Shown piece after piece: positions 26,152 through 35,284 of a stretch of 64,000 nt of DNA. The position numbers and the translations under genes are program-made. The stretch is from Actinomycetota bacterium (lineage in GTDB: Bacteria > Actinomycetota > Actinomycetes > S36-B12). The stretch is taken from NCBI GenBank assembly GCA_016717115.1, contig JADKGE010000002.1, positions 248,001 to 312,000 on the forward strand, in the 5' to 3' direction. The notes beneath the pieces were generated by a model. That model saw only the letters and a program-made list of their open reading frames with translations. It searched no databases and had not been told where the DNA came from. Position 1 is the first letter of the stretch. Every line of letters starts with the position of its first letter.

Positions 26152-28411
26152 TGCCGGGGTAGTAGCGATCGTCCACCCGCATGGGCGTGCCCTTCTTGAT
26201 CGCACCCGCCCACCAGGCCAGCGCCATCTGCTGCAAGGCGTACTCCTCCTTGCCGAGCTTGTAGGAGTCCTCGCTCGGTCCGTCGGCGTAGATGTGGCCG
26301 TCGCTGAAACGCCTCTGCATCGCCCGCGTGTCTGCTGCGTGGGCCGCGAGGAAACTCCCGGCGTTGACGTCGGCGGCCGCATAGACGTTGGCGAAGGCGT
26401 CCACTCCCACGAAGGTGGCCGGACGACGCACGCCCCAGCTCACGCCCATCGGGTAGTAGATCTGGCCCTGGGGCTGGTAGACGGTGCCGCCGGGCGGAGC
26501 GTACGGAGGCGCCTGGAAGACGACCTTCGACAGGGCCCGGTACACGATGTCGGCGTTGAGGAACACCGCCTGCGGCACCTTGTGCCGCCCGGCCCGCAGC
26601 ATGCTCGCCGCCCACCACAGGTGCTCGACGTTCTGGGTGTAGTCGGGGTTGACGATGCCGTGGTTGGTGACCGTGCCGTCCTCATTCGCGTTGGTGCCGG
26701 GCAGCCGGATGTCGATGCGGATGCCGTTGATGGTCTGCGGGCGGTGCAGGTCGTCCGGTCGTGCGAAGGCCGCGATCGACATGGCGATCAGCGCGTTGCG
26801 CCACTTCGGGGCACTGCGGTGGTTCGGCATCATCGCCAGGGCAAGGGCTGGTGCCGTCAGGTCCCACGACACCTCGTCGGACTGCGAGTCGCCGGGCGTC
26901 AGCTCCTGGCCGAGCCGATTGCGGAAGTAGCGGGGTCCACGAGCTGACGCGTACTCCGCCTCGCTCACGACCATGGCCGCGACGAGGCCGCGCTCCTGCG
27001 GGCTGAGGTCGTCCCACAGCAGCCAGCCGGCCTGACCGGTCGTGACCGCCCACAGGGCCGACTGCCAGTCGTTCCCCCACCCTCCGGGCGACGTCGCGCC
27101 GTGCTGGCACGCCAGCGAACGGATGTTCCACCGGGCGAAGTCGAGGAGCTGGGCACGCGTGATGCCGTTGACCTTCTTCCACGATGTCGTCGTCAGCATG
27201 ATGGCCGCGGCCAGGGTCGAGTTCGCCGAGCGGCGCACCGACTCCTCGCGGCTGGGGTTGGAGCTCAGCGGGTCGTAGTACGGCCGGCTCGTCCGCTCTC
27301 TCAGCCGGCTGGTGAGCGCATCGGTCATCGCGTACCGCAGGCCGTCCTGGACGGTCGCGAGGATGTCGGCGTTTCCGGGGATCGAGGTGCTGCCCTGCGG
27401 TGTCAGCGCTGTACGGACGCCCTCCGCTGCCGCATACCCGTACCTCTCGCCAGCCACGGTCGCTGTGGGGCAGTGGTCCACAGCTGTCGCCTGATTGCCG
27501 ACGAGGGCGATCGCGTCGCCGATGAGGATGTGCAGCTCCCGGGTCGTGCCCTTCAGCTTTCCGAGGCCGTCGCTGAGCAGCCAGTCGCGACCGTTCCGTA
27601 CGACTCCGGGATCCGACCTGCCGTCGCGGTCCCAGTCGCCCACGACGGGAGTGTCCGTCGGGAGCCCGTACGGGAACTGGAGCACCGCCGCGCGGGCCTC
27701 GCGCACCATGGACACCTGAACGTCCTTGCCCACCCACGCCGGCTTCGCGTCGATCCTCGTCAGGCGCAGGATCCAGGCACCGCCGCGCACGACGCCGATA
27801 TCGTCGCGGCCATCACCATCCCAGTCGCCCACGATCGGGATGTCCCCGGCAGCGCCGAACTGGTCGTTGCGCGCCGGCTTCCCGTTCGCTCGCTGCCATA
27901 TCCAGGTGCCGGCTCGGAAGACGCCGATGTCGGCCTTCTTGTCCTTGTCGAGATTGGCCACCACGGGGATGTCCGCGGGGTCACCGCCGAACGACGTCTT
28001 CGCCTCCCATTGTGGGGAGTCGACGGATGCGTTCGTCACGAACCACTGACCGGCCTCGTAGCGGCCCGGCGTGGCAACCCCATCACCGTTCCAGTCACCC
28101 AGCAGCGCCCGACCGCCTGCCACCGGCATGGTCATGACGGTCGACGTGGACCGTCCCGTTCGCCCGCTCCAGATCACCCACTGACCGGTCGAGGTGGAGC
28201 CGCTGGCGGGCACCGAAACGGGGTCGACACCCGTGTTCCGGTCCGAGTTCTGGAGTCCGGCCACCCCGGGCAGCGAGGGAGCAGGATTGATCCGCGGTGC
28301 ACCGGACGAGACGGCGGCCGAGGGGAGCGACACGGCGACCGTGCCGGCGACCACGACGAACAGCACCAGGGACGTGCCGAGGCGCCGGCGGGCGGCGATC
28401 AGAGCGAACAC
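26120..28411 (-). CDS. Secreted FG-GAP repeat protein with C-terminal helical domain
   Basis: About 763 residues. An N-terminal hydrophobic segment (RLGTSLVLFVVVAGTVAVSL) acts as signal or anchor. Four FG-GAP/VCBS-type blades follow, each with an Asp-rich calcium loop: GDWNGDGVATPGRY, NLDKDKKADIGVF, GDWDGDGRDDIGVV and GDWDRDGRSDPGVV (about residues 75-300). The remaining 450 residues are helical with many Trp and motifs such as PGGWGNDWQSALWA and TVTNHGIVNPDY. This resembles alpha/alpha-barrel polysaccharide lyases or hydrolases, but no family is firmly recognised. The start is uncertain: GTG 28411 has GGAG right before it, and GTG 28420 is an alternative. It overlaps the DUF4012 gene by 13 bases. 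It may process the exported glycan outside the cell. Confidence 0.75.
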   Translation of the reverse strand: MFALIAARRRLGTSLVLFVVVAGTVAVSLPSAAVSSGAPRINPAPSLPGVAGLQNSDRNTGVDPVSVPASGSTSTGQWVIWSGRTGRSTSTVMTMPVAGGRALLGDWNGDGVATPGRYEAGQWFVTNASVDSPQWEAKTSFGGDPADIPVVANLDKDKKADIGVFRAGTWIWQRANGKPARNDQFGAAGDIPIVGDWDGDGRDDIGVVRGGAWILRLTRIDAKPAWVGKDVQVSMVREARAAVLQFPYGLPTDTPVVGDWDRDGRSDPGVVRNGRDWLLSDGLGKLKGTTRELHILIGDAIALVGNQATAVDHCPTATVAGERYGYAAAEGVRTALTPQGSTSIPGNADILATVQDGLRYAMTDALTSRLRERTSRPYYDPLSSNPSREESVRRSANSTLAAAIMLTTTSWKKVNGITRAQLLDFARWNIRSLACQHGATSPGGWGNDWQSALWAVTTGQAGWLLWDDLSPQERGLVAAMVVSEAEYASARGPRYFRNRLGQELTPGDSQSDEVSWDLTAPALALAMMPNHRSAPKWRNALIAMSIAAFARPDDLHRPQTINGIRIDIRLPGTNANEDGTVTNHGIVNPDYTQNVEHLWWAASMLRAGRHKVPQAVFLNADIVYRALSKVVFQAPPYAPPGGTVYQPQGQIYYPMGVSWGVRRPATFVGVDAFANVYAAADVNAGSFLAAHAADTRAMQRRFSDGHIYADGPSEDSYKLGKEEYALQQMALAWWAGAIKKGTPMRVDDRYYPGISLGLGAALP

Positions 28412-31400
28412 TCCGGGCACAGGAGCGTCGACCGCATGGGCACCTGCACGAGTCTGACGCGGTCGTCTCCCCGATCTGCGACGTAGAGGTCGAGGAGATC
28501 CTTCGACGGCTGGCGGAACCACAGCACTACGACGCGCGACTCAGGGTTCAGGTTCAGTGCCAGTGTCACGTACTCCGGAGTCTTGTCGTCGTAGGGGAAG
28601 GGCGGCAGGTTGCGGTAGAAGGTGTTCTGGGTCTTGGACATCACGCCGTGCAGCGAGGACACCCACAGGTTGGGCAGCGTCCCGGCCCCGTCCCAGAGCA
28701 GTGTCGTGTACTCGGGGTAGGGGACGGCCGCGTCGCGGCCGCGGACGATGGCCTCCCCGACCAGGGGGTCCTCGACGCCCCGCATGCGGTCTGCTCCCGC
28801 CTGGACGCCCGGCGCGGCAGAGAAGCCGGCGTCGAACGTCGACAGCGCCCCGACGTAGCCGAAGAGCGAGACGACCACCACCGCCCCCAGGGCGACGGCG
28901 ATGACCGCGGTGGCCCGTTGCGCCCCGGCAAGTGCACGAACCAGGGCGACGGCGACCAGCGCAGCCACCAGGGGAGCCACCGCCAGCAGCATGGCGTTCA
29001 GCGGCTTCAGCACGTAGTACGACTGGAGCCGGCCGATGCCGGCAGAGTCGGCACCCGTGACGAAGACGAGGGCGATCACCCCGGCGCCGAGAATCGGCCC
29101 GACGATGGCGACGGCCAGCGGCCACTGGTGCCGCCGGACCAGGAGCGCGGCGAACAGCAGGGCGATCACCGGCGACATCAGTGCGAGGCCGAGGTTGAAC
29201 GGGCTCATCCCCGTGCCGACCGAGCCGAGGTCCGCGGTGAGGTCGCTCGCCGAAGTGCCCGGTTCCACGCCCAGAATGGCCGCCGTCTGGGTCAGGACCA
29301 TGTATGCCGCCAGCACGATGCTGACGGCGAGCCAGCCCACCCCGAGCCAGCGGTTGTGCTTCACCAGGGCGATCGCCACGATCACGGCGGACGGCACGAT
29401 GCCCAGCGCCAGTGGCGTCCACAGCCCGATCACGGCGAGCCCTCCGAGCGGCACGAGGAACCAGCCGAGGGTGCGCGCCGAACGCCAGCTGCGGGCGCTC
29501 ACATAGGCCACGACCACGACGACGGTGACGCCCATCATGAAGTTGGTGAAGCCGCGGTTGTAGAGGAAGGCGGGGCTGCCGAGCAGCCCGAAGATCGCGA
29601 AGGCAGCGACGGCCAGCGGGCGGCTCCACGACTCGCGCTCCCGACCCCCGAAGCGCGCCGCGAGATCGCCGGCGACCCAGGCCAGCGCGGCCAGGCACAG
29701 GGCGAAGCTGATGGCATTCCACTGGACGAACGGCCACAGCAGGCCGGGCCGGTCGAGGAGGGTCGCGGTGCCGCGTGAGGCGAGCTCGGCGAGGGACCAG
29801 GTCGTGGTGTGCAGCGACGGGTACCACTGGTTCCACGCGATCGATCCGTCGACGGTGGGCCATGTGGTGCTGCCCGCCGTATACGTGTTGGCGAACGTGG
29901 TGAAGTGCCCTTGGTTGTCCCAGCCGCTGAAGAACAGGCCGCTGACGATCTCGTAGGCGTTCCGACCGATGTAGGCGGCCGCGAGCCACGTCCCGCTCAC
30001 GACGGCGAGCAGCGCGACCAGGCCGTCACTCCACGTCGGCCGTGGCACCGGGACGCTGCGCAGGGCCGGCACGAGACGCAGCGCGAGTATCGCGATCAGC
30101 AGGAGGCTCAGCGCAAGCCGTGCGCTGGCCTGTGTCACGGGGGTGGAGCCGGCACGGGGGAAGACCACCGCCACGAGGCCCAGGAGCACGACGCCGGAGA
30201 CGATCGCGCGCTCCGCGAGACTTCGGCCCCACGGCGGCAGCACGACGAGCAGCACCATCGCGGCCACGAAACCCACCGGCGGCGCCACCCACACCAGCAG
30301 CACGGTCACCGCGACCGCTAGGCCGTTGGCGGCCAGGGGGCTTCTCATGGCGCCCGCTCGAACTGCAACACGACGTTCACGGGTGCGGACCTGGACCGCA
30401 CTGACCGTCGCCGTCGCGCCCTGCACGTCCTGGCCGGGTTGCGCCACGGGAATCCAGCCCGGAGGAGCGGTGACCTGGACGGTGAGCGTCGAGGGGATGA
30501 AGAGCGATTGCGGCTCCGCCTGAAGGACGTACGGCATCAGCCCGCTCTCCCCCACCGCGAAGGTTCCGGCCGGCAGGTCGTAGGAGATGGACACGGAGTT
30601 CTGCCCACCCGGCTTCGTCCAGCCCACGACTCTGATGAGTCGATGGCCGAAGCCATCATCCACCCACCCGGAACCGAGTTGGGGATGGTTGCGGAACGGC
30701 CGGACCGCGAAGCCGGAGGGGTAGGAGGCGTCGAAGTTGGTGGCCGCGTCCGGCAGGTACATGAGGTACGCGGCCTTCAGCCAGGAGGTCTCGTAGCCGA
30801 TCCGCTCGGGAGGTCCCTCGGGCCGGTCGGCCGGTGTCGCATTGGTGACGGTCATCTGCTGGGTCACCTGAGCCGATCCGTCCGCTCCCAGTTGAGCGGT
30901 GACGAGCACGTTGCGCTGCTGGAAGACGTCGACCTTGCTCTGGTTCCCGTTCTGGGTGTAGACCGCCGACCAGTCGCCCGTGTCCGGATCGTTGACCTCG
31001 CCCGCCGCCCCGCTGTCGATCGCGAGCTCTTCCAGCTCGGGGCTCTTCATCCAGAACTGCACGTGCCGGCCAGGAGCCGTGCTCGCCATGGCCTGTGCCG
31101 CCGCCACGAGATCGTCACCGCCGAGCAACCTGGTCAGCAGGTCGTCGAGCAGCTGCTGGTTCGCCTGCTGCCGTTCCTCCGCGTCGTCCTGCCCGAACGT
31201 CTGGTAGGCGTCGATCAGCAGGATCTGGCCGAGGCGTGATCCGTCGACCGTTCCGTACGCCGGTGATTCCACCGGCCCGGTGGCGTCGAGAACGGCCGCG
31301 ATGGCGGTCAGGTCCAGCGTCACCACACCGTCCACCGCAGGGAAGTCGCCGCCCAGCCATGCACCGGCCATCTCCTGGGCGGAAAAGAGCAGGTTCGGGT

Positions 31401-32283
31401 GCGTGTTGGTGACCACGAACGGGGCGTTGCGGGGGTTGCCCGGGAAGAACGGGTTGGCGCCCGGGCCCCACCACTCGACGGGAGCGTTGAGCGGGGGGAA
31501 GAGCTGGGTGCTCGTCTGGCCCTTGATCGGAATGGATATGCGTCCGTCGTCGAACTCGACCAGCACAAGGCTGAGCGGGGCACCGCCGGCCGCTCGCATC
31601 TCCGCCTGGTTGCCGATGGCCACCAGGTAACGGCGCACTCCGTTGGCACCGAGGGCGTCGGGCAGCACGGGCGCGATCGTCTCCAGCGATCCGACCGCCT
31701 GCTGGATCGGCTTCATCTCCTTCAGCGCCTTGTCCCGCACCCGGTCCAGCAACGTCGCGGTGCGCGCCTCCGCCTGGATCGCCGTGAGGTGGGTCTCGGC
31801 GTTGGTGAGGTTCTCGCTCGCCACCGCCACCCGTTCGGGCAGGTCCGAGAGACGGTCGAGGTCGATGGCCCCGTCACTGAAGATCTTCGCGCCGCCGCCC
31901 TTGCCCGACAGGTCGCCGTACAGCGACAGCAGATCCCCCGTACTGGCCGTGATGTCGCTGGCGGCGGCAGCGGCCAACTGCCAGTTGGTCACGGCCACAC
32001 TGAGGCCGGCGATGTTCCCCACGAGGTCGACCTGCGCCGTGTCGATCGAGCGGTCGAGCTGCTCCGTCGACGAGCGCGCCCGCTCGTACTCGGTGCGAGC
32101 CTGGTCGTACTCCCCGGACTTGACGCCGTCGGCGGCGGCCGTCAGGTGGGCCTGGAGTCCGTATCCCCCGTAGGCAAGGCTGGCCACGGCGTACAGCAGC
32201 CCAGCCTGCAGCCAGAGGACGAAGCCGCCCACGACGGCAATGAGAATGCCGCCCAGCACGAGGCGCGGGCGGCTCAATGTCAC
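28399..32283 (-). CDS. DUF4012 protein read through into a GT-C-like membrane protein (probable frameshift joins two genes)
   Basis: As given, one 1294-codon frame. Residues 1-640 are a DUF4012 protein: one N-terminal membrane helix, a coiled region, then an extracytoplasmic beta-rich domain (RRYLVAIGNQAEMRAAGG, DVFQQRNVLVT). Residues about 646-1294 are a polytopic membrane protein with FFSGWDNQGHFTTFANTY in its first large loop, GT-C-like. At the join, eight codons use A/T third positions. The neighbouring frame reads VNVVLQFERAP then TGA, in high-GC codons, and that TGA overlaps an ATG at 30348. One surplus C at 30381-30383 therefore probably fuses two ATGA-overlapping genes. Both parts fit glycan assembly or transfer to the wall. 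The GTG start at 32283 lacks a strong ribosome site. Confidence 0.75.
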   Translation of the reverse strand: MTLSRPRLVLGGILIAVVGGFVLWLQAGLLYAVASLAYGGYGLQAHLTAAADGVKSGEYDQARTEYERARSSTEQLDRSIDTAQVDLVGNIAGLSVAVTNWQLAAAAASDITASTGDLLSLYGDLSGKGGGAKIFSDGAIDLDRLSDLPERVAVASENLTNAETHLTAIQAEARTATLLDRVRDKALKEMKPIQQAVGSLETIAPVLPDALGANGVRRYLVAIGNQAEMRAAGGAPLSLVLVEFDDGRISIPIKGQTSTQLFPPLNAPVEWWGPGANPFFPGNPRNAPFVVTNTHPNLLFSAQEMAGAWLGGDFPAVDGVVTLDLTAIAAVLDATGPVESPAYGTVDGSRLGQILLIDAYQTFGQDDAEERQQANQQLLDDLLTRLLGGDDLVAAAQAMASTAPGRHVQFWMKSPELEELAIDSGAAGEVNDPDTGDWSAVYTQNGNQSKVDVFQQRNVLVTAQLGADGSAQVTQQMTVTNATPADRPEGPPERIGYETSWLKAAYLMYLPDAATNFDASYPSGFAVRPFRNHPQLGSGWVDDGFGHRLIRVVGWTKPGGQNSVSISYDLPAGTFAVGESGLMPYVLQAEPQSLFIPSTLTVQVTAPPGWIPVAQPGQDVQGATATVSAVQVRTRERRVAVRAGAMRSPLAANGLAVAVTVLLVWVAPPVGFVAAMVLLVVLPPWGRSLAERAIVSGVVLLGLVAVVFPRAGSTPVTQASARLALSLLLIAILALRLVPALRSVPVPRPTWSDGLVALLAVVSGTWLAAAYIGRNAYEIVSGLFFSGWDNQGHFTTFANTYTAGSTTWPTVDGSIAWNQWYPSLHTTTWSLAELASRGTATLLDRPGLLWPFVQWNAISFALCLAALAWVAGDLAARFGGRERESWSRPLAVAAFAIFGLLGSPAFLYNRGFTNFMMGVTVVVVVAYVSARSWRSARTLGWFLVPLGGLAVIGLWTPLALGIVPSAVIVAIALVKHNRWLGVGWLAVSIVLAAYMVLTQTAAILGVEPGTSASDLTADLGSVGTGMSPFNLGLALMSPVIALLFAALLVRRHQWPLAVAIVGPILGAGVIALVFVTGADSAGIGRLQSYYVLKPLNAMLLAVAPLVAALVAVALVRALAGAQRATAVIAVALGAVVVVSLFGYVGALSTFDAGFSAAPGVQAGADRMRGVEDPLVGEAIVRGRDAAVPYPEYTTLLWDGAGTLPNLWVSSLHGVMSKTQNTFYRNLPPFPYDDKTPEYVTLALNLNPESRVVVLWFRQPSKDLLDLYVADRGDDRVRLVQVPMRSTLLCPECSL
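30345..30384 (-). other. Probable +1 indel and hidden ATGA gene junction
   Basis: The coding strand reads ACCC at 30384-30381. With one C fewer, the DUF4012 frame continues as VNVVLQFERAP and stops at 30347-30345. The next ATG is at 30348-30346, giving the four-base overlap that this locus uses repeatedly. The codons in the given frame between these points are unusually A/T-ending. Confidence 0.6.
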
Positions 32284-32332
32284 TCAGTGAGTATAGATAG
32301 CGGGTTTCGGCGAAGATCCCGCTCGCGCGGCC

Positions 32333-33862
32333 CTAGTACGCGCCATCGCCCACCAGGACGGCCTTGACCGTCTTGGCCACGATGACGAGGTCGAGGGCAG
32401 GTGACCAGTGCTCGACGTAGTCGAGGTCCAGGCGCATGCGCTCGTCCCAGTCGACGGTCTTGCGCCCCGACACCTGCCACAGGCCCGTCAGGCCAGGCTT
32501 GGTCAGGTGGCGACGATGGTCGGCGTCACCCAGAAGCGGCATCTCGTCGACGAGCACCGGCCGTGGTCCCACGAGGGACATCGAGCCGGCGATGACCGCG
32601 AAGACCTGCGGCATCTCGTCGATCGACCAGCGCCGAAGGATCCGGCCGAAGCCGGTGATGCGCGGGTCGCCCCGGTAGCGGTCGAGAATCGCCTCGTCCG
32701 GATTCCCGATCACCTGCTCGCGCTTGGTGTCCGAGCCGACGGCCATCGTGCGGAACTTCGCGATCTTGATGATCTGACCGCCTCGCCCGACCCTCTCCTG
32801 CCAGTAGAGCATCGGCCCGCGGCTGGAGAGCTTCGTTCCGATGGCAGCGAAGACCATGAAGGGCAGGAACAGCACGAGCAGCAGCACGCCCGCCACGATG
32901 TCGAGCGTGCGCTTGATGGCCCGCTTCGGACCGGTGAGGTGTGGCTCGTCAAGGTGCAGCAGCGGGAGGTCGGCGGCCATGCGCATGGTGACACGAGGTC
33001 CGGCCACGTCGCCCACGTTCGGGGCGACCAGCAGATCGACCCGGGGACCTTCGAGACGCCACGCCAGCCTCTGCACCACCTGCTGCCCCATGGCCGGAGA
33101 TCCAGCCACCGCAACGGTGTCGGCGTCCTCCAGCGAGATCCGCGTCATCACCTCGTCGAGCCAGGCGTCCAAGCCCGCCGCATCGATATCGGCCGGCGGT
33201 TCGGCCACCTCGTCGACCACCGTGAAGCCGGCGACCGGATCACGATCCAGCATGTCGACGATCTCCGTCTTGGCGGGCTCGGCCCCGATGACAACAGTGC
33301 GATGCAGGTAGTGGCCGTAGCGACGCTCGTGCCGCAGCCACGATCGAAGGCCCCAGCGCACGGACAGGAGCAGGAGCAGGCCGACAGCGAAGGTAATGAG
33401 GACGAACCCTCGGGACAGGTCGAGCTTCAGGGCGAAGACCACGATCGCCACGGCACCGAAGACCGTCGCCGTCGCGGAGACGACCCGCTTGAACTCCTCG
33501 GAACCGACGCCGAGGATGCGCGTGTCGTACGCACCGCGCAGGACGAGGACGAGCATCCAGGCGGCGATGACGATGACGACCAGCGACACGTACGACAGGT
33601 CGTTGATCTCCACGGAGTAGGGAATCGCCCACCGAAGGACGAAGCCGGTGATGCCGGCCAGGGTGACGGCGAGGACGTCGAGCAGGATGGCGCGGGTGGC
33701 GTAGACCCGCAAAGGGTCCCGGCGCAGGTGAGGACGATCGCGATGGGAGTGGGCCTCAGCCCAGCCGATGCGGGCGGGAGTGCGCAGCGGGATCGTGTGA
33801 TGCTCGGCCACATGGTTGGCCGCAGGCTCGGCGGCCGATGACTCACGCTCCTCGAGCGACAC
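32333..33862 (-). CDS. Polyprenyl-phosphate glycosyl-1-phosphate transferase (WbaP/ExoY type)
   Basis: A 509-residue membrane enzyme that starts a glycan by moving a sugar-1-phosphate onto undecaprenyl phosphate. Four N-terminal helices lie at about residues 60-175, then a Rossmann-like soluble region. From about residue 310 comes the bacterial sugar transferase domain: KRTLDIVAGVLLLVLFLPFM, then WQERVGRGGQIIKIAKFRTM, RRWSIDEMPQ and GPRPVL. It ends TVKAVLVGDGAY. The layout is the full-length PHPT family (WbaP-like), not the short PglC type. It lies 49 bases from the DUF4012 gene and is followed upstream by two secreted hydrolases. The first sugar cannot be predicted. Confidence 0.93.
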   Translation of the reverse strand: MSLEERESSAAEPAANHVAEHHTIPLRTPARIGWAEAHSHRDRPHLRRDPLRVYATRAILLDVLAVTLAGITGFVLRWAIPYSVEINDLSYVSLVVIVIAAWMLVLVLRGAYDTRILGVGSEEFKRVVSATATVFGAVAIVVFALKLDLSRGFVLITFAVGLLLLLSVRWGLRSWLRHERRYGHYLHRTVVIGAEPAKTEIVDMLDRDPVAGFTVVDEVAEPPADIDAAGLDAWLDEVMTRISLEDADTVAVAGSPAMGQQVVQRLAWRLEGPRVDLLVAPNVGDVAGPRVTMRMAADLPLLHLDEPHLTGPKRAIKRTLDIVAGVLLLVLFLPFMVFAAIGTKLSSRGPMLYWQERVGRGGQIIKIAKFRTMAVGSDTKREQVIGNPDEAILDRYRGDPRITGFGRILRRWSIDEMPQVFAVIAGSMSLVGPRPVLVDEMPLLGDADHRRHLTKPGLTGLWQVSGRKTVDWDERMRLDLDYVEHWSPALDLVIVAKTVKAVLVGDGAY

Positions 33863-33985
33863 GCGTCACCTCCCGCAGGACGCCCGGACCGACGGGCCCG
33901 AACCCCAACACGGTATCAGCGAGAGGCGGAATCCCCCGAAGTCCTCGGGGCGCACGCGGCGATTGTTACCTGAATTTATCCGTGC

Positions 33986-35284
33986 CTACTGGAGGTACAC
34001 GCGGACGGGAACCTCGGTCAGCGTGATTGCCGCGCCCGCCTGCGACTCCTGGCAGTTCGCCAGCGGGTCGCAGACCAGCTGGGTGCCTTCGGGGGCGGTG
34101 TAGGGCACCTCACCGGTGTCAGCCCACGCCACGATCCACTTCGCACCGTCCTTCGAGAAGTCACAGGTCACGGCGCCGGCGGCCTCGGTGCACCCGCCAA
34201 ATTCCGCCCCGAACACCCAGTTCTGCAGCGCGAAGAAGCCTTGCTCTCCGTCCGAGCCCGGATAGGCCTGGATGCCTAGGAGGTCGTACGGCTTCTGCGT
34301 CCAGATGTACCAGTACGAGCGGGCGACGTTGTAGCGCAGATCATCGACATAGGTGCGCACGATCCACCCGGCGGCCTTCGCCCCCGTGATGTCCTGCTTC
34401 GGGAGGTCGGCTCCGGGACCGGCAAGGCCGTAGTTCAGCTCGGTGTCCCACAGCGGGATGTCGGCCGGCGCCCCGGCCGCCGCCAGAGCTTCCTGTGTCG
34501 CCTTGATGAGCACGCCACGTCCGACCGGGTCGCCGTCGGCGGCAGGGTAAGTGTGGAAGCCGATCACGTCGACGGGCCAGCCCTCGGCCGCCAGCGCCTT
34601 GAGGTAGGCAGGGAAGAACTTGTCGAACGAGGCGGTGAGGCGCGTCGACGGCGATGCCGACACCACCACCGCCGCCGGATCGATCTTCTTGATGATGTCG
34701 TAGGCCCGCTTCGTCAGCTCGGCCATCTCCTCGGGCGTGCCATTCCAGAAGTTCTTCAGGTTGGCCTCGTTCCAGACCTGGTACGAGGTGATCCGGCCCT
34801 TGTAACGCGTCGCGACCTCCGTGACCCACGCGTCCCAGGCACCGAGGTCCTTGGGCGCACTGGCCGCACCGGGCTGCGGGTAGTCGTCGGGGCTGACCTT
34901 CTTCGCATTCCACTCAGGAGTCGTCCCGAGCACCATCAGGATGTCGGTCATGCCCTTCGACTGCGCATTCTCGAGCACGCCCTCGAGGTTGTCCCACTTG
35001 TAGACGCCCTTCTGGATCTCGATCTGCGACCAAGCCGTGCCGTTGTCCCACAGGCGCAGGGCACCGAACGGAGCCGACGGCCAGGCACCCGCCTCCGCGC
35101 CCTCCACATGCATGCCCACCAGACTCGGTTGAACGCCCGTGGCGGACACGGCCGTGGAACTCGGGTTGGCGCTCGGGCTGCCCGTCGCAGGCGCAGACGA
35201 ACCCGACGAGCAGGCGGTCACGACGAGCGACGCGGCAGCCAGCGAGACGGCGATCGTGGTCAGTTTGGCGGGAATCCGAACCAT
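33986..35284 (-). CDS. Clan GH-A glycoside hydrolase, lipoprotein
   Basis: A 432-residue predicted lipoprotein. The signal peptide ends in the lipobox LVVTAC at about residue 25, followed by a Ser/Thr/Pro linker. The TIM-barrel part opens with LVGMHVEGAEAG. The acid/base Glu lies in YQVWNEANLKNFW (Asn-Glu, as in clan GH-A) and the likely nucleophile Glu in LWDTELNYG. HTYP follows VDVIGF, resembling GH39 and related families. The ATG at 35284 overlaps the previous gene by 25 bases. It is anchored outside the membrane and may trim the glycan. Substrate unknown. Confidence 0.82.
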   Translation of the reverse strand: MVRIPAKLTTIAVSLAAASLVVTACSSGSSAPATGSPSANPSSTAVSATGVQPSLVGMHVEGAEAGAWPSAPFGALRLWDNGTAWSQIEIQKGVYKWDNLEGVLENAQSKGMTDILMVLGTTPEWNAKKVSPDDYPQPGAASAPKDLGAWDAWVTEVATRYKGRITSYQVWNEANLKNFWNGTPEEMAELTKRAYDIIKKIDPAAVVVSASPSTRLTASFDKFFPAYLKALAAEGWPVDVIGFHTYPAADGDPVGRGVLIKATQEALAAAGAPADIPLWDTELNYGLAGPGADLPKQDITGAKAAGWIVRTYVDDLRYNVARSYWYIWTQKPYDLLGIQAYPGSDGEQGFFALQNWVFGAEFGGCTEAAGAVTCDFSKDGAKWIVAWADTGEVPYTAPEGTQLVCDPLANCQESQAGAAITLTEVPVRVYLQ

